DNA from: CAZLKN01 sp964560135
Lineage (GTDB): Bacteria; Actinomycetota; JAICYB01
Assembly: GCA_964560135.1 (NCBI GenBank)
Contig: CAZLKN010000005.1
Span: forward strand, 47,835 to 111,834
DNA length: 64,000 nt
Reading direction: 5' to 3'
Shown: positions 1 through 8,676 of the stretch, in pieces
Numbering within the stretch: the stretch's first letter is position 1
Layout: every line of letters starts with the position of its first letter
The notes under the pieces: generated by a model
What the model saw: only the letters and a program-made list of their open reading frames with translations
What the model was told of the DNA's origin: nothing
Database searches by the model: none
Made by a program: the position numbers and the translations under genes

Positions 1-147
1 CTCCTCGAAGGTCAGGATCTGCTCGCGGGGGGCCCACTCGCTGTAGTCCTCGGGCATGCAGTAGGTGCAGCGGAAGTTGCACCGGTCGGTGACCGAGATG
101 CGTACGTCCCCCACGGTGCGTCCGAACATGTCCACGAGCGGCTCCAT
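1..147 (-). CDS. moaA: GTP 3',8-cyclase MoaA (N-terminal fragment)
   Basis: First 49 codons of a radical SAM enzyme that begins molybdenum cofactor synthesis by cyclising GTP. The gene reads leftward and leaves the window at its left edge. The fragment has the family opening: FGR near residue 8, RISVTDR, then CNFRCTYC with cluster cysteines C23, C27 and C30, followed by MPEDY. The ATG at 147 gives the usual MoaA start. The 26-base gap to hyuB is too short to hold a clear promoter. Identification is firm because this N-terminus is highly characteristic. Confidence 0.93.
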   Translation of the reverse strand, partial: MEPLVDMFGRTVGDVRISVTDRCNFRCTYCMPEDYSEWAPREQILTFEE

Positions 148-173
148 CCCCGCATCCTACCGCGAACCGACCT

Positions 174-1721
174 TCAGTCCCCGCCCCAGCCCCCGCCCCC
201 GGGGGTTTCGATCCGTACCCGGGCGCCGCGGCGCAGCAGCCGCGTGACCTTGCCCGGCACCGGCTCGCCGTCGATCAGGTCCCGGCCCGGCTCGCCGGGC
301 GAGCCGCCCGCGGCGCCCCACGGCCCCCGGGTGCGTCGCTCGCCCTGCAGCGTCACCCACGCCTCCGGGGCGAGGACCTCGAGCTCGCGGACGACGCCGT
401 CGCCCCCGGGGTGGCGGCCGGCGCCCCCGCTGCCCTCCCGCAGGCCGTAGGCCACCGCCCGCAGCGGGTAGGCGTGCTCCAGCGCCTCCACGGGGGTATT
501 GCGGGTGTTCGTCATGCCCGTATGGACCCCCGAGGCCCCCGGCCCCCAGGGCGACCCGCCCTGCCCCCCGGCGATGGTCTCGTAGTAGGAGAACGGACGG
601 CCCTCGTCGTCGACGCCGCCGATGAGCAGGTTGTTCATCGTCCCCTGGCTCGCCGCCGGCACCCGGTCGGGAACGGCGAGCGCGAACGCTCCCCATACCG
701 CGTCGCAGATCCGCTGCGAGCATTCCACGTTGCCCGCGCCCACCGCGGCCGGGGGCCGGGCGTTGACCACGGTCCCCGGCGGCGCGATCACCCGCAGGGC
801 CCGCCAGCAGCCCGCGTTCACGGGCACGTCCGGCGGCACCAGGCACCGCAGCACGTACCCTGCGGCGCTCACGGCCACCGCCTCGACGGCGTTGATGCTG
901 CCGCGCACCTGGGGGTCGGACCCGGTGAGGTCGATCTCGACGCCGCCGTTGCCGAGCCGCAGCGTGCAGCGGATCGTGACCGGGCCGGACCCAGCGCCGT
1001 CGTCGTCCAGCATGTCGGAGAAGGTCCATTCGCCTTGGGGCAGCTCGTCGAGCGCCGCCCGGACGCGGGCCTCGGCGTAGTCGGCGAGCGCACCGAAGGA
1101 TTCCAGCAGCCCGTCCGTCCCGTGACGCTCGACGAGCTCACCGAGCCGCACGGCCCCCCGGGCGTTGGCCCCCGCCTGCGCCAGGAGGTCGCCCTCCCGC
1201 TCGGCAGGGGTCCTGGAGTTGGCGACCACGAACCGCAGCACGCCGGCGTCGACCTCGCCCCCGCGGTACAGAAGCACCGGCGGGACGCGCGTCCCCTCCT
1301 GGAAGATCTCGGTGGCTCCTGCGGGGATCGAGCCCGGGGTCCCGCCGCCCACGTCGGTGTGATGGGCGCGGTTGGCGGTATACCCGATCAGCCCGCCGTC
1401 TGCGTGCACGGGGCCCACGAGCGTCAGGTCGTTGAGATGCGTCCCACCCGCCCAGGGATCGTTCAGGAGCACCTGGTCGCCGTCACCGAGCTCCGGGTAG
1501 GCGGCCAGGGCCGCCGCCACCGACGCGGGCATCGACCCCAGGTGGACGGGGATGTGCTCGGCCTGCGCCACCAGCTCCCCGGACGGACCGAACACCGCCG
1601 CCGAGCAGTCCTCACGCTCCTTGATGTTCGGCGAGTAGGCGGTGCGGCGCAGCACCGCCCCCATCTCGTCGGCCACGCCCTCCAGGGCATGGCGCAGGAC
1701 CTCGAGCGCGACCGGGTCCAT
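174..1721 (-). CDS. hyuB: Hydantoinase B / oxoprolinase family protein
   Basis: 515-residue HyuB-family subunit, the partner of HyuA in ATP-dependent hydantoinase, 5-oxoprolinase or acetone-carboxylase-like enzymes. It opens with MDPVALEVLRHALEGVADEM and has the family motifs AYSPNIKEREDCSAA, HIPVHLGSMP and NDPWAGGTHLNDL, and it ends in a glycine-rich GGGGWG tail. The open frame extends 21 codons further upstream, but the ATG at 1721 overlaps the hyuA stop as TGATG and gives the conserved N-terminus. The substrate cannot be told from sequence. Confidence 0.9.
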   Translation of the reverse strand: MDPVALEVLRHALEGVADEMGAVLRRTAYSPNIKEREDCSAAVFGPSGELVAQAEHIPVHLGSMPASVAAALAAYPELGDGDQVLLNDPWAGGTHLNDLTLVGPVHADGGLIGYTANRAHHTDVGGGTPGSIPAGATEIFQEGTRVPPVLLYRGGEVDAGVLRFVVANSRTPAEREGDLLAQAGANARGAVRLGELVERHGTDGLLESFGALADYAEARVRAALDELPQGEWTFSDMLDDDGAGSGPVTIRCTLRLGNGGVEIDLTGSDPQVRGSINAVEAVAVSAAGYVLRCLVPPDVPVNAGCWRALRVIAPPGTVVNARPPAAVGAGNVECSQRICDAVWGAFALAVPDRVPAASQGTMNNLLIGGVDDEGRPFSYYETIAGGQGGSPWGPGASGVHTGMTNTRNTPVEALEHAYPLRAVAYGLREGSGGAGRHPGGDGVVRELEVLAPEAWVTLQGERRTRGPWGAAGGSPGEPGRDLIDGEPVPGKVTRLLRRGARVRIETPGGGGWGGD

Positions 1722-3679
1722 CAGGCCTCCATCACCAGCGCCCCGGACGGGTGTACGACGGCGGTCCATCCCGGCGGGACCCACACCGTCGAGTCCGTCT
1801 CCGTCACCATCGCCGGGCCGGGGAGCCGTGCTTCGGCGGGCAGGCCGCCGCGCTCGTGCACCGCCACGCGAACGCCTTCCACCTCACGGTGTCCCGCAGC
1901 CTCCATGCGACCGCTCGCCGGTGCGGCCGTCCGCACCTCCTCCGGGGGCCCGGTCGCCGAGGCGCGGAAGGTCACGGCTTCCACGGGAACCTCGGTGCGG
2001 GCGAACCCGTAGCGCCCACGGTGGGCCTCGTGGAAGGCGCCGGTGAGGGCGGCGAACGACGGACGTCCGTCCACCGCGAGCCGCAGCTCGTGGGACTGGC
2101 CGTCGTAGCGCAGGTCGGCAGCGAGTTCGATGCGGGCCTCCGGGTAGTCGACCCCCTCCTCGGCCAGCTCCGCCAGCACCTGTTCGGTGAGCTCGTGCAG
2201 GACGCTGCGCATCTCGCCGTCGCGACGGGGGTCGGCGGGTATCGGGTGCGACACCGAAGCCTCAGCCCGGCGGGAGGCGACGAGCAGCCCGAGCGCGGCC
2301 AGCGCCCCCGGCACCGGTGGGACGACCACGCGCCGGATCCCCAGCTCCGCGGCGAGCTCGGCCCCCTGCAGTGGCCCGGCGCCACCGAAGGCGACGAGCG
2401 CGTAGTCGCGGACGTCGCGCCCGCGCTCGATCGACACCGAGCGGATCGCCCTCGCCATCGTGGCCCGCACGACCTGCAGGATCCCGCGCGCGCTGTCGGC
2501 GGCGTCGAGACCCGCGCGGCGCCCGAGACGCTCCACCGCCGCGCGTGCGGCGTCCGGGTCCAGAGCCAGCTCCCCGCCGGCCAGCCCCTCGGCCCCCAGA
2601 TGCCCGAGCACGAGGTGCGCGTCGGTGACGGTGGCGTCGGTTCCGCCCAGCCCGTAGCACGCCGGGCCGGGATCGGCGCCCGCGGAGGCCGGGCCGGCCC
2701 GCAGCGCGCCGCCGCTGTCGAGCCAGCCGATGCTTCCACCCCCCGCCCCCACCGAGATCACGTCGAGGCAGGGGGTCCTGAAGGGGAGACCGTCCAGGGA
2801 GGCCTCCTCGGCCGCCAGGGGGCGTCCGCCGTCCACGATGGCCACGTCCGCCGAGGTGCCGCCCATATCGAGACTCACCACGTCCGCGAACCCGCACCGC
2901 TCGGCGGCCCATGCCGCCCCGAGGACGCCGGCCGCCGGACCAGACAGCAGCGTGTGAACCGGCCGGTCGGCCGACCGTGCGATCCCACGCACCCCGCCGC
3001 CGGACCACATCACACCGACCCGCGCCCCCGGGACGGCCCCGTCGATCCGGCGCAGGTACCGGGACAGGACCGGCTGCACGTAGGCGTTGAGCGTGGTGGT
3101 GGACGCCCGCTCGTACTCGCGGATCTCGGGCACCACATCGCTGGACAGCGAGACGGGCACGTCCGGCACCGCCGCGGCGAGAAGCTCCCCGACCCGACGT
3201 TCGTGGGTGGGGTCGGCGTACGAGTGCAGCAGCGCCACCGCCACCGCATCCACGCGTCCGGCGATGCTCTCCACAGCCCGCCGGAGGGCGGCCTCGTCGA
3301 GCTCGCGGATCACCTCACCCCGGGGGCCGATCCGCTCGGCCACACCGACGCACAGCTCCCGGTCCACCAACGGCACGGGGGGTGCGGCCTTGAGGTCGTA
3401 GAGCGACGGACGCGTCTGGCGTGCCAGGTGCAGCAGATGCCGGAACCCCTCGGTGCCGAGGAAGGCCACCCGTGCGCCGGTGCGCGTGAGGACGGCGTTG
3501 GTGGCCACCGTGGTGCCGTGGCGGAGTTCGTCGGGGTCGCCGTCCGCGCGCCGCAGGGCCTCGAGGAAGCCCCGGGCGGGGTCGTCGGGGGTCGAGGGCA
3601 CCTTGGCCACGTCCACGGTGCCGTCACGCTCGACCACCAGGTCGGTGAACGTCCCGCCGATGTCGATGCCGACCCTCAT
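1721..3679 (-). CDS. hyuA: Hydantoinase A / oxoprolinase family protein
   Basis: 652-residue ATP-binding subunit of a HyuAB enzyme. The N-terminal phosphate-binding motif GIDIGGTFTDLVVE and the internal DMGGTSADVA are typical of the actin/hexokinase-like fold of this family, followed by GAGGGSIGWLD and GGAGPLQGAELA. It lies directly upstream of hyuB with a one-base overlap and downstream of a PlsY-like gene with a four-base ATGA overlap, so the three are probably co-translated. It could act on 5-oxoproline, hydantoins or a related cyclic amide. The family does not settle which. Confidence 0.9.
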   Translation of the reverse strand: MRVGIDIGGTFTDLVVERDGTVDVAKVPSTPDDPARGFLEALRRADGDPDELRHGTTVATNAVLTRTGARVAFLGTEGFRHLLHLARQTRPSLYDLKAAPPVPLVDRELCVGVAERIGPRGEVIRELDEAALRRAVESIAGRVDAVAVALLHSYADPTHERRVGELLAAAVPDVPVSLSSDVVPEIREYERASTTTLNAYVQPVLSRYLRRIDGAVPGARVGVMWSGGGVRGIARSADRPVHTLLSGPAAGVLGAAWAAERCGFADVVSLDMGGTSADVAIVDGGRPLAAEEASLDGLPFRTPCLDVISVGAGGGSIGWLDSGGALRAGPASAGADPGPACYGLGGTDATVTDAHLVLGHLGAEGLAGGELALDPDAARAAVERLGRRAGLDAADSARGILQVVRATMARAIRSVSIERGRDVRDYALVAFGGAGPLQGAELAAELGIRRVVVPPVPGALAALGLLVASRRAEASVSHPIPADPRRDGEMRSVLHELTEQVLAELAEEGVDYPEARIELAADLRYDGQSHELRLAVDGRPSFAALTGAFHEAHRGRYGFARTEVPVEAVTFRASATGPPEEVRTAAPASGRMEAAGHREVEGVRVAVHERGGLPAEARLPGPAMVTETDSTVWVPPGWTAVVHPSGALVMEA

Positions 3680-4308
3680 CGCTCTGCGGGTGGCGCGTCG
3701 AACAGCACGCGGGAGGCCACCGAGCGGACCGGAGAGGCCCCCTGCGAGAGGTCCTCACCCATCCCCTCGAGCCGGCGTGCCAGGATCATCGCCAGGATCA
3801 CCCATGCCATCAGCCGGTAGGGGGCCGGCTGGCCGCGCAGGTGCGCCACGACCGGGATCGACGCGAACCCGACCATGGACGAGACCCCGCCGGCCTTGGA
3901 CAGGCTCCCCACCGCCGTGACCACGCCCGCCACCACCATCTCGAAGGGCAGCAGGGCCAGGAACGATCCCGCCGAGGCTGCGAGCCCGCGGCCGGCGAAG
4001 ATCCGGAGGAAGGGAGGCCAGCAGTGCCCGCACACGGCTCCCACCGCGCAGGCGGCGGCCGGGTACGGGCCGGCGACCCGCGCTGCGATCAGGGTCGGGA
4101 CCAGCGCCTTGAGGACGTCCAGCGTGGCGGCGGCCGTGGCGGCGCGTCCCGCACCCGCCTCGCGCAGGAGCACGTGCGCGTCGGCCCCGCCGCTGCCGCG
4201 CTTCGCGTGGTCGAGCACCGCGCGCCGCCCCCACACCACCGAGGCGAGGTACGCCGACGGGATCGAGCCGGCGACATACCCCAGGATGGCCCAGATGAGA
4301 ACGCTCAT
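3676..4308 (-). CDS. PlsY-like glycerol-3-phosphate acyltransferase paralogue
   Basis: 210-residue integral membrane protein resembling PlsY, which acylates glycerol 3-phosphate using acyl-phosphate. The frame opens with GYVAGSIPSAYL as in PlsY and has DVLKAL and GHCWPPFLRIF at the expected places. The signature motifs are degenerate: RGSGGADAHVLLRE stands where PlsY has a GSGN-GATN type motif, and FAGRGLAASAG where FKGGKG is usual. It may therefore be a divergent or non-acyltransferase homologue. It is the first gene of the leftward unit with hyuA and hyuB, overlapping hyuA by ATGA. Confidence 0.7.
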   Translation of the reverse strand: MSVLIWAILGYVAGSIPSAYLASVVWGRRAVLDHAKRGSGGADAHVLLREAGAGRAATAAATLDVLKALVPTLIAARVAGPYPAAACAVGAVCGHCWPPFLRIFAGRGLAASAGSFLALLPFEMVVAGVVTAVGSLSKAGGVSSMVGFASIPVVAHLRGQPAPYRLMAWVILAMILARRLEGMGEDLSQGASPVRSVASRVLFDAPPAER

Positions 4309-4364
4309 ATGCGTCTCAGAAGGTATCCTAGCCGCGCCGGGGGAACGTCGAACAAGGTGAGGGC

Positions 4365-5684
4365 TTGCAGCCGCCTGAAGCCGTACCTGGGAGGGAGTAC
4401 TTCCGCAACCGTCCCTTCCGCATCCTCTGGATCGGGCAGACGATCGCGAGCCTCGGCGACTGGGTGGCGACCTTCGGGCTCATGCTCTTCGTCCGGGAGC
4501 TCACCCTCGGAGCCCCCTACGAGGGCCTGGCGATCTCCGGGATCCTCGGCTTCCGGATCCTGCCCGCCCTGATCGCCGCCCCGATCGCGTCGTCCATCGC
4601 CGACCGGTTCGATCGCCGCCGGACCATGGTCCTCGCGACCGTCGTGCGGGCGGCGCTCATCGCCACCGTCCCGTTCGCTCCGCAGCTCGCGGCGGTGTAC
4701 GCGATCGCGTTCGCCATGGAGGTCGCCGGGCTGATCTTCCTGCCCGCCCGGGACGCCGTCGTGCCGGGACTCGTGAGCGAAGACCACCTGGCTGGCGCGA
4801 ACGCGCTCATCATGCTCTCCCAGTGGGGGGCCATCCCGATCGCCGGCGGCTTCGTGGTCGCCGCGGACGCCGCGTCGGGAGCCCTCGCCGGCGTCCCGGT
4901 GATCGGCATGCTCGCCGAGGAACGGTTCGCACTGCCGTTCTTCTTCAACGCCGTCACGCTGCTGACCGCGGCCTGGCTGATCGGCTCCTTGCCCCGCAGC
5001 GTCGGAGCGGTCAGGCGCGACCGCGCCGCGGTCATCGAGCAGAACCCGCTGCATGCGATGCAGGCGGAGATGACGGGCGGCACCCGGTTCCTCCTGCACG
5101 ATCCGGGGCTGCGCGGCCTCATCCTCGGGATGGCACTGGCCACGGGTGCCGGCGGCGCACTCTTCTCCCTGGGGATCCCCTACGTGAAGACCACGCTGGG
5201 TGCGTCCGACTCGATCTTCGGGACGCTGATCGCGATCTGGGGCGTGGGGATGGCGTTCGGGGCCTTCGTCTCACAGCGCTCCCGAAGGCGCGAGGCCGAG
5301 TTGTTCCGGCTGGCGCTCGGTGGATGCGGGGCGATCCTGATCGCGATGGGGGCGGTGCCCCAGGTCTGGCTCGCCCTGTCCCTCGCCGTCGGGTTCGGCG
5401 CCGGCCTGTCCATCGCCCTCGTACTCGGCATCACCCTCGCCCAGCGCACCGCTCCGCCTGAGGTGCGGGGCCGCGTGATGGCCGCCGTCCACGTGCTCGC
5501 CCGTATCTTCCTGATCCTCGGGGCCGTTCTGGCCGGCGCGATGGCCGCGCTGCTGTCCCGCGTGCAGCCGGTCCCGGGTTTGCAGGACGGCAACCGGTAC
5601 GCGTTCATCCTCGCGGGGGCCGGGATGATCGCCGGAGGCTTCGCCGCCCGCACCGGTGCCTCACGTCTCGAGGCACCCGAATAG
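4365..5684 (+). CDS. MFS transporter, probable drug/metabolite exporter
   Basis: 439-residue major facilitator superfamily protein with about 12 hydrophobic segments. RNRPFRILWIGQTIASLGDW at the N-terminus and ADRFDRRRTMV in the loop between helices 2 and 3 are typical of the MFS_3 / enterobactin-exporter-like group. The start is a TTG at 4365; GGTGAGGG upstream is a modest ribosome site. It is divergent from the PlsY-like gene across 56 bases. No substrate can be assigned. Confidence 0.85.
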   Translation: MQPPEAVPGREYFRNRPFRILWIGQTIASLGDWVATFGLMLFVRELTLGAPYEGLAISGILGFRILPALIAAPIASSIADRFDRRRTMVLATVVRAALIATVPFAPQLAAVYAIAFAMEVAGLIFLPARDAVVPGLVSEDHLAGANALIMLSQWGAIPIAGGFVVAADAASGALAGVPVIGMLAEERFALPFFFNAVTLLTAAWLIGSLPRSVGAVRRDRAAVIEQNPLHAMQAEMTGGTRFLLHDPGLRGLILGMALATGAGGALFSLGIPYVKTTLGASDSIFGTLIAIWGVGMAFGAFVSQRSRRREAELFRLALGGCGAILIAMGAVPQVWLALSLAVGFGAGLSIALVLGITLAQRTAPPEVRGRVMAAVHVLARIFLILGAVLAGAMAALLSRVQPVPGLQDGNRYAFILAGAGMIAGGFAARTGASRLEAPE

Positions 5685-5739
5685 CGCGCACCGCCGCCTC
5701 ATCGTGGATCGGAGGTCGAGCGGGGCGGAACGACGCCGG

Positions 5740-5820
5740 CTACTTGCCGGCGTTCGGGCGCTTGCCGTGGTTGGCCTTCTTCTTGCGCCGCTGCTTGCGC
5801 TTACGTCCGCTCTTCGCCAT
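5740..5820 (-). CDS. 50S ribosomal protein bL37
   Basis: A 26-codon gene on the minus strand, ATG at 5820 and TAG at 5740. The product starts MAKSGRK, is extremely basic through the middle, and ends KANHGKRPNAGK. The MAK-GRK start and ANHGKRPNA ending match the small mycobacterial large-subunit protein bL37 as I remember it. It carries a two-residue GK extension. No Shine-Dalgarno sequence precedes the ATG, and a TAGACT box lies 9 bases upstream, so the mRNA may be nearly leaderless. It is monocistronic between a convergent MFS gene and a divergent lipoprotein gene. Confidence 0.88.
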   Translation of the reverse strand: MAKSGRKRKQRRKKKANHGKRPNAGK

Positions 5821-5829
5821 AAGACCGAC

Positions 5830-5835
5830 AGTCTA
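5830..5835 (-). promoter_or_regulatory. Candidate -10 box for bL37
   Basis: TAGACT on the minus strand, ending 9 bases before the bL37 ATG. It fits the actinobacterial TAnnnT consensus. No convincing -35 box is seen. Transcription starting 6-7 bases downstream would leave only 2-3 bases of leader, consistent with the missing ribosome binding site. Confidence 0.4.
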
Positions 5836-5905
5836 CCAGGCTGCGGAGAACGGAGCACCGTGCGGACCCGCCCCGCGACGACGGGCGGCATGGTAAGACT
5901 TCGGC

Positions 5906-6631
5906 GTGCCCATTCCCAGATCCGTCACGTTCCTCATCACGTCCTTGATCCTGGTTCTCTCGGCCTGCGGGACCACGACGGCGCCTGCCCCCACACCGGC
6001 GGGCAACGGCCCCGCCGAGCGGGAGGTGACCTTCCCGACCGAAGACGGCCTCACGCTGCACGGCCGGACCTTCGGGGACGGCGAAGCGGGGATCGTGCTC
6101 TCGCACATGTTCCCGGCGGACATGACCGCATGGTTCGACGCGGCACGGCACATGGCCGGACGCGGCTACACCGTGCTCGCCTTCAACTTCCGTGGCTATC
6201 CACCCTCTGAGGGTTCCCGCGACCTGGGCACCGCGCCCGGCGACGTCCTCGCCGCGGTGGCATTCCTCCAACGCTCCGGCGTGGAGCATGTGGCTCTGGT
6301 AGGAGCGAGCATGGGTGGAACGGCGTCGTTGATGGCCGCAGCCGAGGTCGAAGTCGCTGCCGTGGTCGCGCTCTCGGCCCCCGTGCGATTCCGGGGGATG
6401 GACGTCGACGATGTCGTCCCCGCCCTGAACATGCCGGTGCTCCTGATGGCGGCCCAGGAGGACGGCCCGGGCAACGAGAGTCTGGAGGCCCTGACCGGCC
6501 GGCTCCCCGAAGCCGAAACCGACGTCTTCGGTGGCGACGCCCACGGGACGAACCTGCTGCTCGACCGGCCGGAGTCGCTCGAGCACATCGAGCGCTTCCT
6601 GCTCGAGCACCTCCCCCCAACCGGAGGATGA
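5906..6631 (+). CDS. Alpha/beta hydrolase lipoprotein
   Basis: 241 residues with a lipoprotein signal: hydrophobic ITSLILVLSAC with the lipobox cysteine at C21, then a Thr/Pro-rich linker. The rest is an alpha/beta hydrolase: FRGYPPSEGSRD in the oxyanion region, nucleophile elbow GASMGG, and a candidate catalytic His in GDAHGTN. Predicted to sit on the outer face of the membrane and act as an esterase or peptidase-like hydrolase of unknown substrate. The start is GTG at 5906, which gives the shortest positive n-region before the hydrophobic core. Confidence 0.8.
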   Translation: MPIPRSVTFLITSLILVLSACGTTTAPAPTPAGNGPAEREVTFPTEDGLTLHGRTFGDGEAGIVLSHMFPADMTAWFDAARHMAGRGYTVLAFNFRGYPPSEGSRDLGTAPGDVLAAVAFLQRSGVEHVALVGASMGGTASLMAAAEVEVAAVVALSAPVRFRGMDVDDVVPALNMPVLLMAAQEDGPGNESLEALTGRLPEAETDVFGGDAHGTNLLLDRPESLEHIERFLLEHLPPTGG

Positions 6632-6639
6632 CCGCAGTG

Positions 6640-6921
6640 CTATCCGGCGACCGGCGAGGACACCGCCGGGCGGAGTGACGCCGGCTCGCGTGGGACCACG
6701 GGGGCCTCCGCCTGGCGGATCTCAGCCTGGGCCACGGGCTGCGGGCGTGTACGGTCCCAGATGGCGAGACAGGCGATGCCGGCGGCTCCCGAGAAGCCGA
6801 ATGCGAGGACCGGATGCATCCCGTAGACCACGAAGCTGAACGCGAGCGGCACGTTCACCACCACGCTCGTCAATGCGATCCGAACCCAGAAGCCCATATC
6901 GAAACCCGATGAACGCTGCAT
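6640..6921 (-). CDS. Small hypothetical membrane protein
   Basis: 93 residues, not recognised. Two hydrophobic segments (about residues 10-32 and 35-52, IALTSVVVNVPLAF and PVLAFGFSGAAGIACLAIW) are followed by a Pro/Ala-rich cytoplasmic-looking tail. AGGAGGGG sits just upstream of the ATG at 6921, which supports real translation. It converges with the lipoprotein hydrolase gene only 8 bases away. Confidence 0.6.
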   Translation of the reverse strand: MQRSSGFDMGFWVRIALTSVVVNVPLAFSFVVYGMHPVLAFGFSGAAGIACLAIWDRTRPQPVAQAEIRQAEAPVVPREPASLRPAVSSPVAG

Positions 6922-7029
6922 GGTCCCCTCCTAGCGATTGACAAACCTCAGGCATCATCAGGCATCGACGTCCCGCGGGCCATACCCGACACGCGATGCG
7001 GGGACCGCAGCATCCCCCAACGGAGGGAC

Positions 7030-7647
7030 TTACCAGCCGCGCGCCCGCCACTCCCCGAGGTCCGGTCGCTCGGTACCGATGGTCGTGTCGGCGCCGTGGC
7101 CCGGATACACGGGGGTGTCGTCGGGCAGAACGAACAGCTTCTCCTCCAGCGAATCCATGATCCTGTCGAACGCCGCACCGTCTCCGAAGGTGTTGCCCGG
7201 CCCCCCGGGGAACAGCGTGTCGCCCGAGAACAGGTGCGTCTGGTCTCCCTCCCGGAGCACGAGCGAGATGCTGCCCGGGGTGTGCCCCGGCGTGTGGAGC
7301 ACCTCGAGGCGGACGGGTCCCACACCAACGTCACCGCCCTCGTCGAGCGTGTCGTTCGACACCGGGATCATCTCCCGGTCCGCCGGGTGCACCAGGACGG
7401 AGGCCCCGGTCTCACGGACGAGCTCGTCCAGCGCCTGCACGTGGTCGTAGTGACCATGCGTCTGCACGATGGTGGTGAGCCGCGCATCTCCGAGCTCGGC
7501 GAGAATCGTATCGGCCTCGTTCGATCCGTCGATCAGCAACGCGTCACCGCCCACCTTCAGCAGGTAGACGTTGTTGTCCATGGAGCCCACCGAGATCTTG
7601 GCGATCTCGGCTGGGCCGACGGTCCTGCGCCAGCGAACCTCGCCCAT
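7030..7647 (-). CDS. MBL-fold metallo-hydrolase (glyoxalase II-like)
   Basis: 205-residue metallo-beta-lactamase-fold hydrolase. Metal ligands are visible as THGHYDH, HTPGHTPGSIS, the SGDTLF aspartate and a final PGHG histidine. The compact size and motif set resemble hydroxyacylglutathione/thiol-ester hydrolases. It starts 4 bases after the stop of the SDR gene, so the two form an operon and may process the same acyl or thioester substrate. That last point is inference. Confidence 0.87.
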   Translation of the reverse strand: MGEVRWRRTVGPAEIAKISVGSMDNNVYLLKVGGDALLIDGSNEADTILAELGDARLTTIVQTHGHYDHVQALDELVRETGASVLVHPADREMIPVSNDTLDEGGDVGVGPVRLEVLHTPGHTPGSISLVLREGDQTHLFSGDTLFPGGPGNTFGDGAAFDRIMDSLEEKLFVLPDDTPVYPGHGADTTIGTERPDLGEWRARGW

Positions 7648-7651
7648 CTGG

Positions 7652-8578
7652 CTAGGTGTTGGCCGCGAGACCCGAGGTCGGCTGCCGCTCGGAGAAGGTC
7701 GTGGGCCGGTCGCCGAACAGATCGCCCGATTTGGAGACGAGGCCCTCCACGCTCCAGCGGGCGTCCTGCTGGATCGCGTTGCACGGATGGTGCTGCTCGA
7801 TGAGCTGCACCTCGCCGCCGAAGACCACGAAGAGCTGTCCGCTGATGTGGCCCGCTTCCTCGGTGCACAGGTAGGCGACGAAGGGGGCGATGTTGTCCGG
7901 GTCCCATGGGTCGAAGCCGTCCTCGGACTTCGGGATCTGCCCGAAGGTCATCTCGGTCATCCGCGTACGGGCCCGCGGAGCGACCGCGTTGGACGTGACC
8001 CCGTACCGCACCATCTCCCGGGCCACGCACAGCGAGAACGAGGCGATCCCGGCCTTCGCGAAGTCGTAGTTGCACTGGCCCGCGTTGCCGTAGAGGCCCG
8101 ACTCCGAGGCCGTGTGCACGATCCGGCCGTACACGGGACCGCCTTCATCCTTGGAACGCTGCCGCCAGTACGAGCAGGCGAAATGGGTGGGCGCGAAGTG
8201 GCCCTTGCCGTGGACGTTGATCACCGCATCCCACTCGTCCTCGCCCATGTTGAAGACCATGCGGTCACGAAGGATGCCCGCGTTGTTCACCAGGATGTGG
8301 AGCTCCCCGAACGTGTCCACGGCCTGCTTGATCATGCCCTCGGCGTCGCCCCAGTCCGCGACGTTGCCGTAGTTGGCCACGGCCTCGCCGCCCATGTCCT
8401 TGATCTCCTGGACGACCTGGCCAGCGGGGGTCTCGTCCGGGCCGGTGCCGTCCCAGCCCACCCCGTAGTCGTTGACGACGACCTTCGCGCCGTTGCGTGC
8501 GAGCTCCAGAGCGTGACCACGACCGATCCCGCGCCCGGCCCCCGTGACGATGGCGACCTTCCCGTCGAGCAGACCCAT
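7652..8578 (-). CDS. Short-chain dehydrogenase/reductase, MFE-2 type
   Basis: 308-residue SDR. The NAD(P) motif TGAGRGIG lies near residue 12, with NNAG in the middle and the active-site YxxxK as NYDFAKAG. The inserted VVNDYGVGWDG segment after the second strand resembles (3R)-hydroxyacyl-CoA dehydrogenases of the peroxisomal multifunctional enzyme type 2 group. A roughly 50-residue C-terminal extension includes GLVSKSGDLF. GGGAGGAG precedes the ATG at 8578, and a TATACT box lies further upstream. Co-transcribed with the metallo-hydrolase. Confidence 0.85.
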   Translation of the reverse strand: MGLLDGKVAIVTGAGRGIGRGHALELARNGAKVVVNDYGVGWDGTGPDETPAGQVVQEIKDMGGEAVANYGNVADWGDAEGMIKQAVDTFGELHILVNNAGILRDRMVFNMGEDEWDAVINVHGKGHFAPTHFACSYWRQRSKDEGGPVYGRIVHTASESGLYGNAGQCNYDFAKAGIASFSLCVAREMVRYGVTSNAVAPRARTRMTEMTFGQIPKSEDGFDPWDPDNIAPFVAYLCTEEAGHISGQLFVVFGGEVQLIEQHHPCNAIQQDARWSVEGLVSKSGDLFGDRPTTFSERQPTSGLAANT

Positions 8579-8640
8579 GTGACTCTCCTCCCGATGTAGC
8601 CGTCCGCCCCAGCGTGGGGGCTTTGAGGTCTTATGCCGTC

Positions 8641-8646
8641 AGTATA
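8641..8646 (-). promoter_or_regulatory. Candidate -10 box for SDR/MBL operon
   Basis: TATACT on the minus strand, 62 bases upstream of the SDR start codon, close to the sigma-70 consensus. A weak TTGGCC lies 19 bases further upstream. It sits in the only intergenic space before this two-gene unit. Confidence 0.5.
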
Positions 8647-8676
8647 GGAACCGGTCCCCCTACCAGGCCAAAGGGC

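Noticed and set aside
6922..7029. Direct repeat of CAGGCATC and a TTGACA box on the plus strand
   Set aside because: No rightward gene follows and the repeat is only two units; no support for a promoter or repeat array.
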